Shown: piece by piece, positions 8,116 through 15,715 of the stretch
How the letters are laid out: each line of letters starts with the position of its first letter
Position numbering within the stretch: position 1 is the first letter of the stretch
Assembly: GCA_964553875.1 (NCBI GenBank)
Contig: CAZKNH010000003.1
Location: 1 to 64,000, forward strand
DNA from: ZC4RG20 sp964553875
Lineage (GTDB): Bacteria; Pseudomonadota; Gammaproteobacteria; Steroidobacterales; Rariloculaceae
Length of the DNA: 64,000 nt
Direction of reading: 5' to 3'
Notes under the pieces: model-generated
Told to the model about the DNA's origin: nothing
Database searches by the model: none
The model's input: the letters and a program-made list of their open reading frames with translations, nothing else
Translations under genes and position numbers: made by a program

Positions 8116-8421
8116 CCCGGCCGCTTACGGATTCGAGCGGCGGTCGAGAACCGAAGTCGCATCGGGCCGTGGACTTGTCGAAGTCGCTTCGGGTCGCGGA
8201 GCGCCGAAGTCACGCGAGGCCCGACGATCGCGGTCGAGCCGCCGACACCCGCGGCGCGTCCCTGCATGACCTGCCCGAGGGCCGAGATGCCCCCGTCATG
8301 TACCCCGCTTCGTCGCCAGAGCGTGCCGCGCACGACGGCAGCCGCCCCCCATGCCGACCGGGCGCGTTAGAGGCGCGGAGTGAACGGGGCGGAAGCGGAA
8401 ACAGAGTAGAGAGAAGAGAAG
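8116..8421. other. 306-base gap without a recognisable gene
   Basis: Between rpiA and tRNA-Gln. Reading frames here are open only because of the GC bias and show no family resemblance. CGAAGTC occurs three times in the first 100 bases with varying spacing. I see no convincing promoter, hairpin or repeat. Confidence 0.5.
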
Positions 8422-8495
8422 TGGCTGGGGGACCAGGATTCGAACCTGGGTTCTCGGAGTCAGAGTCCGATGTCCTACCGCTAGACGATCCCCCA
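8422..8495 (-). tRNA. tRNA-Gln (anticodon CTG)
   Basis: On the minus strand a full cloverleaf reads from the acceptor strand TGGGGGA, through a D arm, an anticodon stem TCGGA/TCCGA closing the loop CTCTGAC, and a T arm with GGTTCGAATCC, to TCCCCCA, discriminator G and an encoded CCA. The anticodon CTG (CAG on the plus strand at 8461-8463) decodes CAG. The first pair U-A of the acceptor is typical of bacterial tRNA-Gln. Confidence 0.95.
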
Positions 8496-8646
8496 GCGGC
8501 GTTACGAGCTTACCCCGTCTCGGCCGCCGGTTGCCACCGTATCGGATCCGAGACGGCCGGCGCGCGGCGCACGAGGACGTCGGGCCGCGCGAACCGGAAA
8601 CACGACGCACGCCGCGGCGGCCCCGCCGCCCGCGGCGCGCACCGGA

Positions 8647-9039
8647 TCAGCGCTTCGAGAACTGCGTGGCCCTGCGCGCCTTGCGGAGGCCGACCTTCTT
8701 GCGCTCGACTTCGCGCGCGTCGCGCGTCACGAAGCCTGCACGGCGCAGAGGCTGACGCAGCGTCTCGTCGTACGCGATCAACGCGCGCGTGATCCCGTGA
8801 CGAATCGCGCCGGCTTGTCCGGTCGTGCCGCCGCCGCGGACCGTCGCCCGAACGTCGAACTTGCCCTCGAGCTCGGTCGTGACGAGCGGCTGTCGCACGA
8901 TCATCCTCGCCGTCTCGCGGCCGAAGAACTGGTCGAGCGGACGGCCGTTCACGGTGATCTCGCCGGTGCCGGGCCGCAGGAACACGCGTGCTGCGGAGGT
9001 CTTGCGCCGGCCCGTGCCGTAATACATCTCTGCTGCCAT
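8647..9039 (-). CDS. rpsI: 30S ribosomal protein S9
   Basis: A 130-residue small-subunit protein whose C-terminal tail reaches the P-site tRNA. The opening YYGTGRRKTSAARVFLRPG, the central VRGGGTTGQAGAIRHGI and the terminal QFSKR are diagnostic. It follows rplM by 6 bases on the same strand, the universal rplM-rpsI pair. Confidence 0.98.
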   Translation of the reverse strand: MAAEMYYGTGRRKTSAARVFLRPGTGEITVNGRPLDQFFGRETARMIVRQPLVTTELEGKFDVRATVRGGGTTGQAGAIRHGITRALIAYDETLRQPLRRAGFVTRDAREVERKKVGLRKARRATQFSKR

Positions 9040-9045
9040 AAGTGA

Positions 9046-9474
9046 TTACAGCTCCAACGGAATCGGCTGCTGCGCGTGGTGCGGATGCTCGGCGCCGCGC
9101 ACGACCTTGAGCTTGCGCAGCATCCGGCGTCCCAGCGGATTGCGGGGCAGCATGCCCTTCACGGCAAGCTCGAGCGCCCGCTCCGGCGCCCGCGCGAGCA
9201 GCTTCTCGAGCGATTCGGACTTCATGTGCCCGACGTAGCCGGTGTGGTGATAGTACACCTTGTCCTTCATCTTCCGGCCGGTCACGCGGATCTTCTCCGC
9301 GTTGACCACGATGATGTAATCACCGGTATCCACGTGCGGCGTATAGACGGGCTTGTGCTTGCCGCGGAGCCGCCGAGCGATCTCCGAGGCGAGCCGCCCG
9401 AGCGTCTTGCCGTCGGCGTCGACGACGTACCAGTCGCGGCGGACGCTCTCCGGCTTGGCCGAAAATGTCTTCAT
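9046..9474 (-). CDS. rplM: 50S ribosomal protein L13
   Basis: A 142-residue large-subunit assembly protein. Family features are DWYVVDADGKTLGRLAS near the N-terminus, the central GYVGHMKS and the C-terminal GMLPRNPLGRRMLRKLKV. It is the first gene of the rplM-rpsI operon. The 100 bases upstream, up to the DUF481 gene end, must hold its promoter. Confidence 0.98.
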   Translation of the reverse strand: MKTFSAKPESVRRDWYVVDADGKTLGRLASEIARRLRGKHKPVYTPHVDTGDYIIVVNAEKIRVTGRKMKDKVYYHHTGYVGHMKSESLEKLLARAPERALELAVKGMLPRNPLGRRMLRKLKVVRGAEHPHHAQQPIPLEL

Positions 9475-9574
9475 GTTCGGAATCTGGCTCTGAAAATGGC
9501 GGCCGGGGACCCGACCAAAGATGCGGAATGGTACTGGGCGGGGCGCGCGGGTGCAAGCGCCCCCGCCCGGCCGG

Positions 9575-10294
9575 TCAGAACGCGTACTCGAGCGCGATCG
9601 TCGTGAAGCGGTCCGTGCTCTCCGAATCGGCCGGAACCGCGCTGTTCATTTTGATCCGGTAGGACAGAACGAGCGCGACGTTGCCGACGATCCGGGCCCG
9701 CAGCGACGAGCGGGCCTCGGTCATCGTGTTCGTCGAGCCGCTCTCGATCACGAGCGCCTGCTCGAACTCGGTCGTGTCCGACAGCGTCCACAGATAATCG
9801 ACCGAGCCTCGGACGATCGCGTCGTCCTCTTCGGTCCCGTCCCGGAGCTCCGACTGCCGCGCACCGAAGCCGATGCCGGTGTCGAGCGTATGCCGGTCGC
9901 GGTCCACGATGCGGCGGCCGTAGCCGATGGTCTCGGAAACCTGCTCCGCGTAGCCCGAGAAGCGGTCCCGCTTGTAGTCGAGCGTGGTGAACAGAAAGTT
10001 GTGCTCGCCGAACGAGCGGCGTGCCTCGTATTTGAAGAGGTACGCCTCGGCCGTGGTTTCCTCGTCGGTCGACGCGCCGACCCCGGACAGGTCGATACCG
10101 TGCCGCCAGCCGGCGCGGCCGTAGCGAAGCGACAGCGAGGCGTTCGCGCTCGTGCTGTCCGTGTTGCCGCTCGTCGCGATATAGCCGAGCGCCGCCTTAC
10201 CGGAGAACGACGGATCGGAGCCTCCGGCATCCTGGGCGGCGGCGTTGACGGAGAGCAGCGCGAGCAGCGATACGACAGCGGGATACGTTCTCAC
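9575..10294 (-). CDS. DUF481 (YdiY-like) outer membrane protein
   Basis: A 239-residue exported protein. A signal peptide (residues 1-20, ending A-A-A-Q) is followed by alternating hydrophobic/polar strands such as GKAALGYIATSGNTDS, the opening strand of the DUF481 family, and it ends in YAF, a C-terminal aromatic signal for outer membrane beta-barrels. DUF481 proteins, including salt-induced YdiY, are presumed outer membrane barrels; function is not established. The GTG that opens the signal peptide is used as start; the longer upstream reading is Pro/Arg-rich and unlikely. It stands alone, between rplM and coq7, and is transcribed away from coq7. Confidence 0.85.
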   Translation of the reverse strand: MRTYPAVVSLLALLSVNAAAQDAGGSDPSFSGKAALGYIATSGNTDSTSANASLSLRYGRAGWRHGIDLSGVGASTDEETTAEAYLFKYEARRSFGEHNFLFTTLDYKRDRFSGYAEQVSETIGYGRRIVDRDRHTLDTGIGFGARQSELRDGTEEDDAIVRGSVDYLWTLSDTTEFEQALVIESGSTNTMTEARSSLRARIVGNVALVLSYRIKMNSAVPADSESTDRFTTIALEYAF

Positions 10295-10381
10295 GAGGGC
10301 GCCTCGGCGGCTCGGTAGGGGCCGCAACGGACGCGGATGATACACGGGCCTCGCGGTCGTCGCACCGACCTCCGTCGTCCC

Positions 10382-10387
10382 TATAAT
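10382..10387 (+). promoter_or_regulatory. -10 element of the coq7 promoter
   Basis: A perfect TATAAT lies 35 bases before the coq7 ATG in GC-rich DNA. No good -35 box is seen at 16-18 bases upstream, so recognition may rely on the -10 alone or on an activator. Confidence 0.5.
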
Positions 10388-10422
10388 GCGGTCGTCATTC
10401 GGGGACACACTCGGCTCGACTC

Positions 10423-11061
10423 ATGTCACGACGTCTCGGCTGGTCCGACGGCCTCATCGCTGCAGTCGACGAAACGCTGCGCACGCTCGGCGGCGCAGTC
10501 GCGGCCTCGCGCCCGAGCCCCGGCGACGGGCTCGACGAGCCGCGGCTGTCGACGTGGGACCGGCGCACCAGCGGCGCGCTGATGCGCGTCAATCACGCCG
10601 GCGAGATCGCGGCGCAGGCACTTTACGTCGGGCAGGCCATCGGGGCACGCAGGCCCGAGACGCGCGCGCATCTGCTCGACGCGGCGCGCGAGGAGCGCGA
10701 TCACCTCGACTGGTGCCGCACGCGGCTCGACGAGCTCGGAGCGAGACCGAGCCTGCTCGGGCCGTTCTGGTATGCGGGCAGCTTCTGCATCGGCCTCGCG
10801 GCCGGCGCGCTCGGCGATGCCGTGAGCCTCGGTTTCGTCTCCGAGACGGAGCGGCAGGTCGAGGCGCATCTCAAGGATCACCTCGAGCGATTGCCGCCCC
10901 GCGACGTGAAGAGCCGCGCCATTCTCGAGCGAATGGCCGAGGACGAGGTTCATCACGGGACGACGGCCCGGCTCGCAGGCGGCATCCCGCTGCCCGCGCC
11001 CGTTCGCAGTCTGATGTCGATCGGCGGCGAGATTCTGCGCCGCACGGCGTACATCTTGTGA
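10423..11061 (+). CDS. coq7: Demethoxyubiquinone hydroxylase Coq7
   Basis: A di-iron membrane-associated monooxygenase that adds the C6 hydroxyl in ubiquinone synthesis. The 212-residue protein shows the carboxylate-bridged di-iron ligands in order: Glu in NHAGEIAAQ, the EERDH motif, Glu in ETERQVEAH and the EDEVHH motif. This enzyme replaces the flavoprotein UbiF in many gammaproteobacteria, consistent with two flavin hydroxylases only (ubiH, ubiI) elsewhere in the window. Its stop codon lies inside the first CRP-like operator in front of crp. Confidence 0.95.
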   Translation: MSRRLGWSDGLIAAVDETLRTLGGAVAASRPSPGDGLDEPRLSTWDRRTSGALMRVNHAGEIAAQALYVGQAIGARRPETRAHLLDAAREERDHLDWCRTRLDELGARPSLLGPFWYAGSFCIGLAAGALGDAVSLGFVSETERQVEAHLKDHLERLPPRDVKSRAILERMAEDEVHHGTTARLAGGIPLPAPVRSLMSIGGEILRRTAYIL

Positions 11062-11074
11062 CGCACATCACAAG
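11055..11074. promoter_or_regulatory. CRP-type operator 1 upstream of crp
   Basis: A perfect consensus TGTGA-N6-TCACA (CGCACA spacer), extended by CTT and AAG on both sides into a longer inverted repeat. It overlaps the coq7 stop codon. The gene that follows encodes a Crp protein, so auto-regulation is the natural reading. Confidence 0.8.
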
Positions 11075-11080
11075 CACCGA

Positions 11081-11097
11081 GTGATGTACATCACAAG
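11081..11097. promoter_or_regulatory. CRP-type operator 2 upstream of crp
   Basis: GTGATGTACATCAC is a perfect 14-base palindrome and reads as AGTGA-N6-TCACA, one base from the CRP consensus. Its centre is 23 bases from that of operator 1, close to two helical turns, so two dimers could bind on the same face. It lies about 80 bases before the crp ATG. Confidence 0.72.
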
Positions 11098-11173
11098 AAC
11101 TGATTTCAAACTTGCGAACTTACGTTGATTTGATTAAATACGGGATTAAGTCAAACCCCGGAGTCCCGTTGAA

Positions 11174-11854
11174 ATGGAAGAAGCACTTCGTCCGTTGAGT
11201 GATGTCCCTGCGATCAATCGTTTCTTGAGCTACTGCCGGGTCCGCACGGTTCCGGCGAAGACGGTCATGATCCACGCGGGCGACCTGCCCGATGTGCTCT
11301 ACTACATCGTCGACGGCTCCGTCGAAGTGATGATCGAGGACGAGGACGGCAACGAGATGGTCCTCGCGTACCTGAACAAGGGCCAGTTCTTCGGCGAGAT
11401 GGGCCTTTTCTACGAGCAGCCGCAACGCAGCGCTTGGGTCAGAACCCGCACGGAAAGCGAAATCGCGGAGATGACGTATCCGCGCTTCCGGCAGCTCGCC
11501 TCGGAGAGCCCGGGGCTGATCTTCGAGGTCGCGACCCAGCTCGCCACCCGTCTCGATCGCACGAACCGCAAGCTCGGCGACCTGGCATTCGTCGACGTCA
11601 CCGGCCGCGTCGCGCACGCGATCATGGATCTTTGCCGCGAGCCGGACGCGATGACCCATCCGGAAGGCATGCAGATCAAGGTCTCGCGGCAGGAGCTGTC
11701 GCGTCTCGTCGGCTGCTCGCGCGAGATGGCCGGGCGCGTGCTGAAGGTGCTCGAGGACCAGGGCCTCGTGCGCGCGAACGGCAAGACGATCGTCGTGTTC
11801 AACGCGCGGCGCGAGCCGCCGAAGGCGCGCCGCCCGCAACTGCAGCGCGTCTGA
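11174..11854 (+). CDS. crp: cAMP receptor-type transcription regulator (Crp/Vfr)
   Basis: A 226-residue Crp-family regulator. The N-terminal cyclic-nucleotide domain has the phosphate-binding cassette FGEMGLF and QRSAWVRTRT, which keeps the Arg-Ser pair that contacts cAMP. The C-terminal winged helix has the recognition helix SRQELSRLVGCSREMAGRVLK, nearly identical to Crp/Vfr. Two CRP-type operators lie 80-120 bases upstream. Xanthomonads use a c-di-GMP-sensing relative (Clp); here the retained cassette favours cAMP, but the ligand should be regarded as inferred. The ATG has GGAG about 10 bases upstream. A strong hairpin follows the gene. Confidence 0.93.
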   Translation: MEEALRPLSDVPAINRFLSYCRVRTVPAKTVMIHAGDLPDVLYYIVDGSVEVMIEDEDGNEMVLAYLNKGQFFGEMGLFYEQPQRSAWVRTRTESEIAEMTYPRFRQLASESPGLIFEVATQLATRLDRTNRKLGDLAFVDVTGRVAHAIMDLCREPDAMTHPEGMQIKVSRQELSRLVGCSREMAGRVLKVLEDQGLVRANGKTIVVFNARREPPKARRPQLQRV

Positions 11855-11882
11855 GGGCGGCGCCTCCTCGTTCCGGGGTCAC

Positions 11883-11914
11883 GAGGGGTCGGAGCCGGTC
11901 GGCTCCGACCCCTC
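11883..11914. terminator. Strong hairpin between convergent crp and djlA
   Basis: GAGGGGTCGGAGCC and GGCTCCGACCCCTC form a perfect 14-base-pair stem with a GGTC loop, placed between two convergent genes. Only a short T-rich run (CGTCTTTCC) follows on the plus strand. The arm GGGGTCGGAGCC resembles the core of the dispersed repeats elsewhere in this window, so it may be a captured repeat acting as terminator. Confidence 0.7.
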
Positions 11915-11946
11915 TCGTCTTTCCGCGGAGCGCGACGGACGCACCG

Positions 11947-12762
11947 CTACTTGATTGCGCGATGCGCCTTGATGCGGTCGTACGCCGCTCTGATCTCGTG
12001 CGTCTTCTGCTCCGCGAGCGCGACCATCGCCGCCGGCATGCCGCGCGACAACAGCTTGTCCGGGTGGTGCTGGTTCATTAGTCGGCGATAGGCCCGCTTG
12101 ACCTCGCTGTCGCTCGCCGTCGCACTGACGCCGAGCACCTTGTACGCGCCCTCGAGATCGGGCGCCTCGCCGTGATCGGACCGGAAGCGCTGATGCGCAC
12201 GAATCAGCGCCTCGATCTGCGCGAGCTCGACGCGGCCGATCCCGAGCCCGCTCGCGATGCGCCACAAGAGGCGCCGCTTCGCGAGGTCGATCGGCCCCGC
12301 GGCGATCGCGGCCTGCATCTGGATCTCGACGAAGGCGCGGCGGAGATCGGGCCGGTCCTCGAGCTGGCGCTTGAGCTCGGCGAGCCGCTCGGCGACGGGG
12401 AAATCCGGGCTCTTGCCGGCCGTGAAGCACTCGATCGCGGCCGTCACCTGCTCCGGCCCGAGCTGCATCGTGTGCATGATCCGGCGCGCGGCGCGGATTT
12501 CCTCCTCCGACACCCGACCGTCGACCTTCGCGACCCGGCCCATCAGCTCGAACGTCGCTCGGAAAAAGAGACTGCTCAGTTCGTGCGGGACGGGGCCGCC
12601 GTTCTTGCCGACGAAGCCGAAGCCCTCGTCGAACCGGTGGCCTAGCACCAGCCCGAGCAGCGAGCCGATCGGCCCCGCCGCGGCGAAGCCGAGCAGGCTG
12701 CCGACGGCCTTGCCGATCCATTGCATACGGGTGCCGGGCGTCGTGATGCGCTTCCCTGTCAT
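11947..12762 (-). CDS. djlA: DnaJ-like co-chaperone DjlA
   Basis: A 271-residue inner-membrane co-chaperone of DnaK. A Gly-rich N-terminal membrane segment (GKAVGSLLGFAAAGPIGSLL, about residues 17-36) is followed by the TerB-like helical domain (FFRATFELMGRVAKVDGRVS) and a C-terminal J domain with the catalytic HPD in NQHHPDKLLSRG. The order is that of DjlA. The true start may be the second Met, 12 residues in, just before the membrane helix. It is divergent from purC across about 130 bases. Confidence 0.9.
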   Translation of the reverse strand: MTGKRITTPGTRMQWIGKAVGSLLGFAAAGPIGSLLGLVLGHRFDEGFGFVGKNGGPVPHELSSLFFRATFELMGRVAKVDGRVSEEEIRAARRIMHTMQLGPEQVTAAIECFTAGKSPDFPVAERLAELKRQLEDRPDLRRAFVEIQMQAAIAAGPIDLAKRRLLWRIASGLGIGRVELAQIEALIRAHQRFRSDHGEAPDLEGAYKVLGVSATASDSEVKRAYRRLMNQHHPDKLLSRGMPAAMVALAEQKTHEIRAAYDRIKAHRAIK

Positions 12763-12891
12763 TTGAGGAATGGGATCCCCTACGGAGGCGACGCGGTTGC
12801 CTCACCGCTGGTCGACGGGTCATTATCTGGCGTTTTCCACGCAACGCAATTCCGCCGTATCCTGCCGCAGGACATTGCGTCCGGTTCAACG

Positions 12892-13803
12892 ATGAACGTA
12901 CCGCTCAAGCCTCTGTACGAGTCGCGCCTCCACGGCCTCCCGCCGCTCACCCGGGGCAAGGTCCGCGACATCTATCGCGTCGACGACAAGCATCTCCTGA
13001 TCGTCGCGACCGATCGGATCTCTGCGTTCGACGTCGTGCTGCCGGATCCGATTCCGGGCAAGGGCGTGCTGCTGACCACGCTGTCGAACTTCTGGTTCGA
13101 CAAATTGAAGCACGTCGTCCCGAATCACCTGACCGGAATCGACCCCGTCGCGGTGCTCGCCGACCCGCGCGATCACGCGATCGTCGCCGGTCGAGCCGTC
13201 GTCGTCGACTACCTGAAGCCGCTGCCGATCGAGGCCGTCGTGCGCGGCTATCTGATCGGCTCCGGGTGGAAAGACTATTGCCTCACGGGCCGCGTGTCGG
13301 GCGTGCGGCTTCCGCCGGGTCTCGAGCTCGCGGAACAGCTCCGCGATCCGATCTTCACGCCGAGCACGAAGGCGGCGCCCGGCAAGCACGACGAGAACAT
13401 CACGATGGCCGAGACGCGCGACCTGATCGGCGCCGAGCTCGCGGCGCGGGTCGAGCAGATCTCGCTCGAGCTCTACGCGCAGGCGACCGAGTACGCGCGC
13501 GAGCGCGGCATCATCATCGCGGACACCAAGTTCGAGTTCGGCCTCACCGAGGACGGCGAGCTGCGCCTGATCGACGAGCTTCTGACGCCCGACTCGTCAC
13601 GGTTCTGGGCGGCCGACAGCTATCGCCCGGGCTCCTCGCCGCGGAGCTTCGACAAGCAATACGTCCGCGACTATCTCGAGACGCTCGACTGGGACAAGCA
13701 ACCGCCGGGACCACACCTTCCGGCGGTCGTGATCGAGCGCACGCGCGAGAAGTACATCGAAGCCGTGCAGCGTTTGACGGGCCTCACGCTGCAGGACATT
13801 TAG
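12892..13803 (+). CDS. purC: SAICAR synthase (PurC)
   Basis: Phosphoribosylaminoimidazole-succinocarboxamide synthase of purine synthesis, joining CAIR and aspartate with ATP. The 303-residue protein is of the longer, yeast-like type: GKVRDIYRVDD near the N-terminus, ATDRISAFDVVLPDPIPGKG, VVRGYLIGSGWKDY and the DTKFEFGL metal/ATP motif. The ATG is chosen because the conserved region starts within 15 residues. Convergent with pmbA; the other two genes here of the same pathway, purE and purK, follow 1.4 kb downstream. Confidence 0.95.
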   Translation: MNVPLKPLYESRLHGLPPLTRGKVRDIYRVDDKHLLIVATDRISAFDVVLPDPIPGKGVLLTTLSNFWFDKLKHVVPNHLTGIDPVAVLADPRDHAIVAGRAVVVDYLKPLPIEAVVRGYLIGSGWKDYCLTGRVSGVRLPPGLELAEQLRDPIFTPSTKAAPGKHDENITMAETRDLIGAELAARVEQISLELYAQATEYARERGIIIADTKFEFGLTEDGELRLIDELLTPDSSRFWAADSYRPGSSPRSFDKQYVRDYLETLDWDKQPPGPHLPAVVIERTREKYIEAVQRLTGLTLQDI

Positions 13804-13857
13804 CAGCAACCGCGAAGCTCCGACGCCCCCGCTGCGCGCGGCGCGTGCCGGGCCGAA

Positions 13858-15189
13858 TCAGCCGCCCGCGACGGTCAGCCGATCGACGAGCACCGAGCCG
13901 GTGCGGACCGAGCCGCGGACGTCGACGTCCGAGCCGATCGCGACGATCGACTTGAACATCTCCTTGAGGTTTCCCGCGACCGTGACCTCGTTCACCGGAT
14001 AGACGATCTCGCCGCGCTCGACCCAGAAGCCCGCCGCGCCGCGCGAATAATCGCCGGTCACCGGATTCACGCCCTGGCCGAGCAACTCGCCGACGACGAA
14101 CGCCTCGTTGCAGCCGGCGATGATCTCCTCGAGCGAGCCGGCGTTCGGCTTCACGAGCACGTTGTGCGCGCCGCCCGCGTTGCCCGTCGTCTGCATGCCG
14201 AGCCTGCGCGCCGAGTAGCTCGACAGCAGGTACCCCTTAAGCACACCGCGCTCGACGAGCATCCTGCGGCGCGTCGCGACGCCTTCCGCGTCGAACGGCG
14301 CGCTGCCCATTGCGCGCGGGATGAACGGATCCTCCTCGATGTCGACGAAGTCCGGGAAGACCGTGTCGCCGAGCGCGTCGAGCAGGAACGTCGACTTGCG
14401 GTACTGCGCGGAGCCGCGAATCGCGCCAAGGAAGTGACCGAAGAGCCCGCGCGCGAGCTCCGCAGGGTAGATCACCGGCACGACCTTCGTCTTGACCTGA
14501 CGCGCACCGAGCCGGCGCAGCGCGCGCGTCGCCGCGACGCGGCCGACCTCCTCCGGATCGTCGAGATCCTCGAACGCGCGGGCCGACGTATACCAGTAGT
14601 CGCGCTCGAGGGAATCGCCGCTTTTCGCGATCACGGTGCAGCTCACCGAATGGCTGCTCGACGGGTAGCCGCCGACGAAGCCGTGGCTGTTCGCGTAGAC
14701 GCGGACGCCCTCTCCCGTGCCGACGCTCGCCCCTTCCGAGTTCTCGATCCGCGGATCGAGCGCGCGCGCCGTGTTCTCCGCCCGCAGCGCGATCTCCGTT
14801 GCCGCATCGACGTCGAGCCCGCTCGGGAAGTGCAGATCGAGATCCGGGATATCCCGCGCCATCAGCTCCGCGTCCGCGAGCCCCGCGAATTCGTCCTCGG
14901 CCGTGAAGCTCGCGATACTGAGCGCCTTCCGAACCGCGTCCTCGATGCCCTGGGGCGAGAAGTCGTTCGAGCTCGTCGTGCCCTTGCGGCGGTTCTTGTA
15001 GACCGTGACGGCGAGGCCGCGATCGCGCTGGCGCTCGACGGACTCGAGCTCTCCCATGCGCACGGTCACGTTCAACCCCTCGTCATGGCTCGCCGACGCC
15101 TCGGCCTGGTCGGCACCGAGCCTGAGCGCGATCTCGACCGCGGCGGCCGCGGCCTGCTTCAACGTTTCCGTGACGGCGTTCGGGTCCAT
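13858..15189 (-). CDS. pmbA: PmbA/TldE, partner subunit of the TldD metalloprotease
   Basis: A 443-residue protein of the TldD/PmbA family. TldD and TldE form a heterodimer that degrades unfolded peptides and processes modified peptides such as microcin B17 precursors. Family features include VYKNRRKGTTSSND in the N-terminal half and GQGVNPVTGDYSRGAAGFWVE near the C-terminus. It lacks the HExxxH motif, as expected for the TldE subunit; the catalytic TldD is encoded 4 kb away. It is divergent from purE, whose -10 box sits about 20 bases from the pmbA start codon. Confidence 0.93.
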   Translation of the reverse strand: MDPNAVTETLKQAAAAAVEIALRLGADQAEASASHDEGLNVTVRMGELESVERQRDRGLAVTVYKNRRKGTTSSNDFSPQGIEDAVRKALSIASFTAEDEFAGLADAELMARDIPDLDLHFPSGLDVDAATEIALRAENTARALDPRIENSEGASVGTGEGVRVYANSHGFVGGYPSSSHSVSCTVIAKSGDSLERDYWYTSARAFEDLDDPEEVGRVAATRALRRLGARQVKTKVVPVIYPAELARGLFGHFLGAIRGSAQYRKSTFLLDALGDTVFPDFVDIEEDPFIPRAMGSAPFDAEGVATRRRMLVERGVLKGYLLSSYSARRLGMQTTGNAGGAHNVLVKPNAGSLEEIIAGCNEAFVVGELLGQGVNPVTGDYSRGAAGFWVERGEIVYPVNEVTVAGNLKEMFKSIVAIGSDVDVRGSVRTGSVLVDRLTVAGG

Positions 15190-15208
15190 TCGGCCATTCT
15201 AACTGCTG

Positions 15209-15214
15209 TACAAT
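15209..15214 (+). promoter_or_regulatory. -10 element of the purE-purK promoter
   Basis: TACAAT preceded directly by TG lies 6 bases before the purE ATG. A start 6-8 bases downstream of this box would coincide with the start codon. No recognisable -35 box or ribosome site is present. Confidence 0.5.
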
Positions 15215-15220
15215 GCCGCG

Positions 15221-15715
15221 ATGAAACCGCTGGTCGGAATCATCATGGGATCGGTCTCGGACTGGTCCACGATGCGTCACGCAGCCGAGACGCTCGAGTC
15301 GCTCGGCGTGCCCCACGAGGTGCGCGTCGTCTCCGCTCATCGCACACCGGACCTGCTCTACGAGTACGCGTCGAGCGCGGCGTCACGTGGCCTCGAAGTC
15401 ATCATCGCAGGCGCCGGCGGGGCCGCGCATTTGCCGGGCATGACCGCGGCGAAAACCCGTCTGCCGGTGCTCGGCGTCCCGATCCGCTCGCAAGCGTTGA
15501 ACGGCATCGACTCGCTGCTGTCGATCGCGCAGATGCCGGCCGGCATCCCCGTCGGCACGCTCGCGATCGGCCGCGCCGGCGCCGTCAACGCGGCCCTCCT
15601 CGCGTGCGCGATCCTCGGAAACAAGCACGAGGCAATCGCCTCCGCGCTCGAGCGTTATCGCGAAGCACAGACCGCCGCGGTGCTCGAGCGCCCCGACCCG
15701 CGCGACCAGGAATGA
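15221..15715 (+). CDS. purE: N5-carboxyaminoimidazole ribonucleotide mutase PurE
   Basis: Class I PurE, converting N5-CAIR to CAIR in purine synthesis. The 164-residue protein has the signature GIIMGSVSDW, the catalytic HRTPDLLYEYA and AGAGGAAHLPGM loops. Presence of purK directly downstream (ATGA overlap) confirms the two-step bacterial route with N5-CAIR. Translation may be leaderless because the -10 box ends 6 bases before the ATG. Confidence 0.96.
   Translation: MKPLVGIIMGSVSDWSTMRHAAETLESLGVPHEVRVVSAHRTPDLLYEYASSAASRGLEVIIAGAGGAAHLPGMTAAKTRLPVLGVPIRSQALNGIDSLLSIAQMPAGIPVGTLAIGRAGAVNAALLACAILGNKHEAIASALERYREAQTAAVLERPDPRDQE

Noticed and set aside
8116..8421. A small minus-strand gene between rpiA and tRNA-Gln
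   Set aside because: The open frame continues as antisense into rpiA, has no ribosome site and no recognisable sequence.
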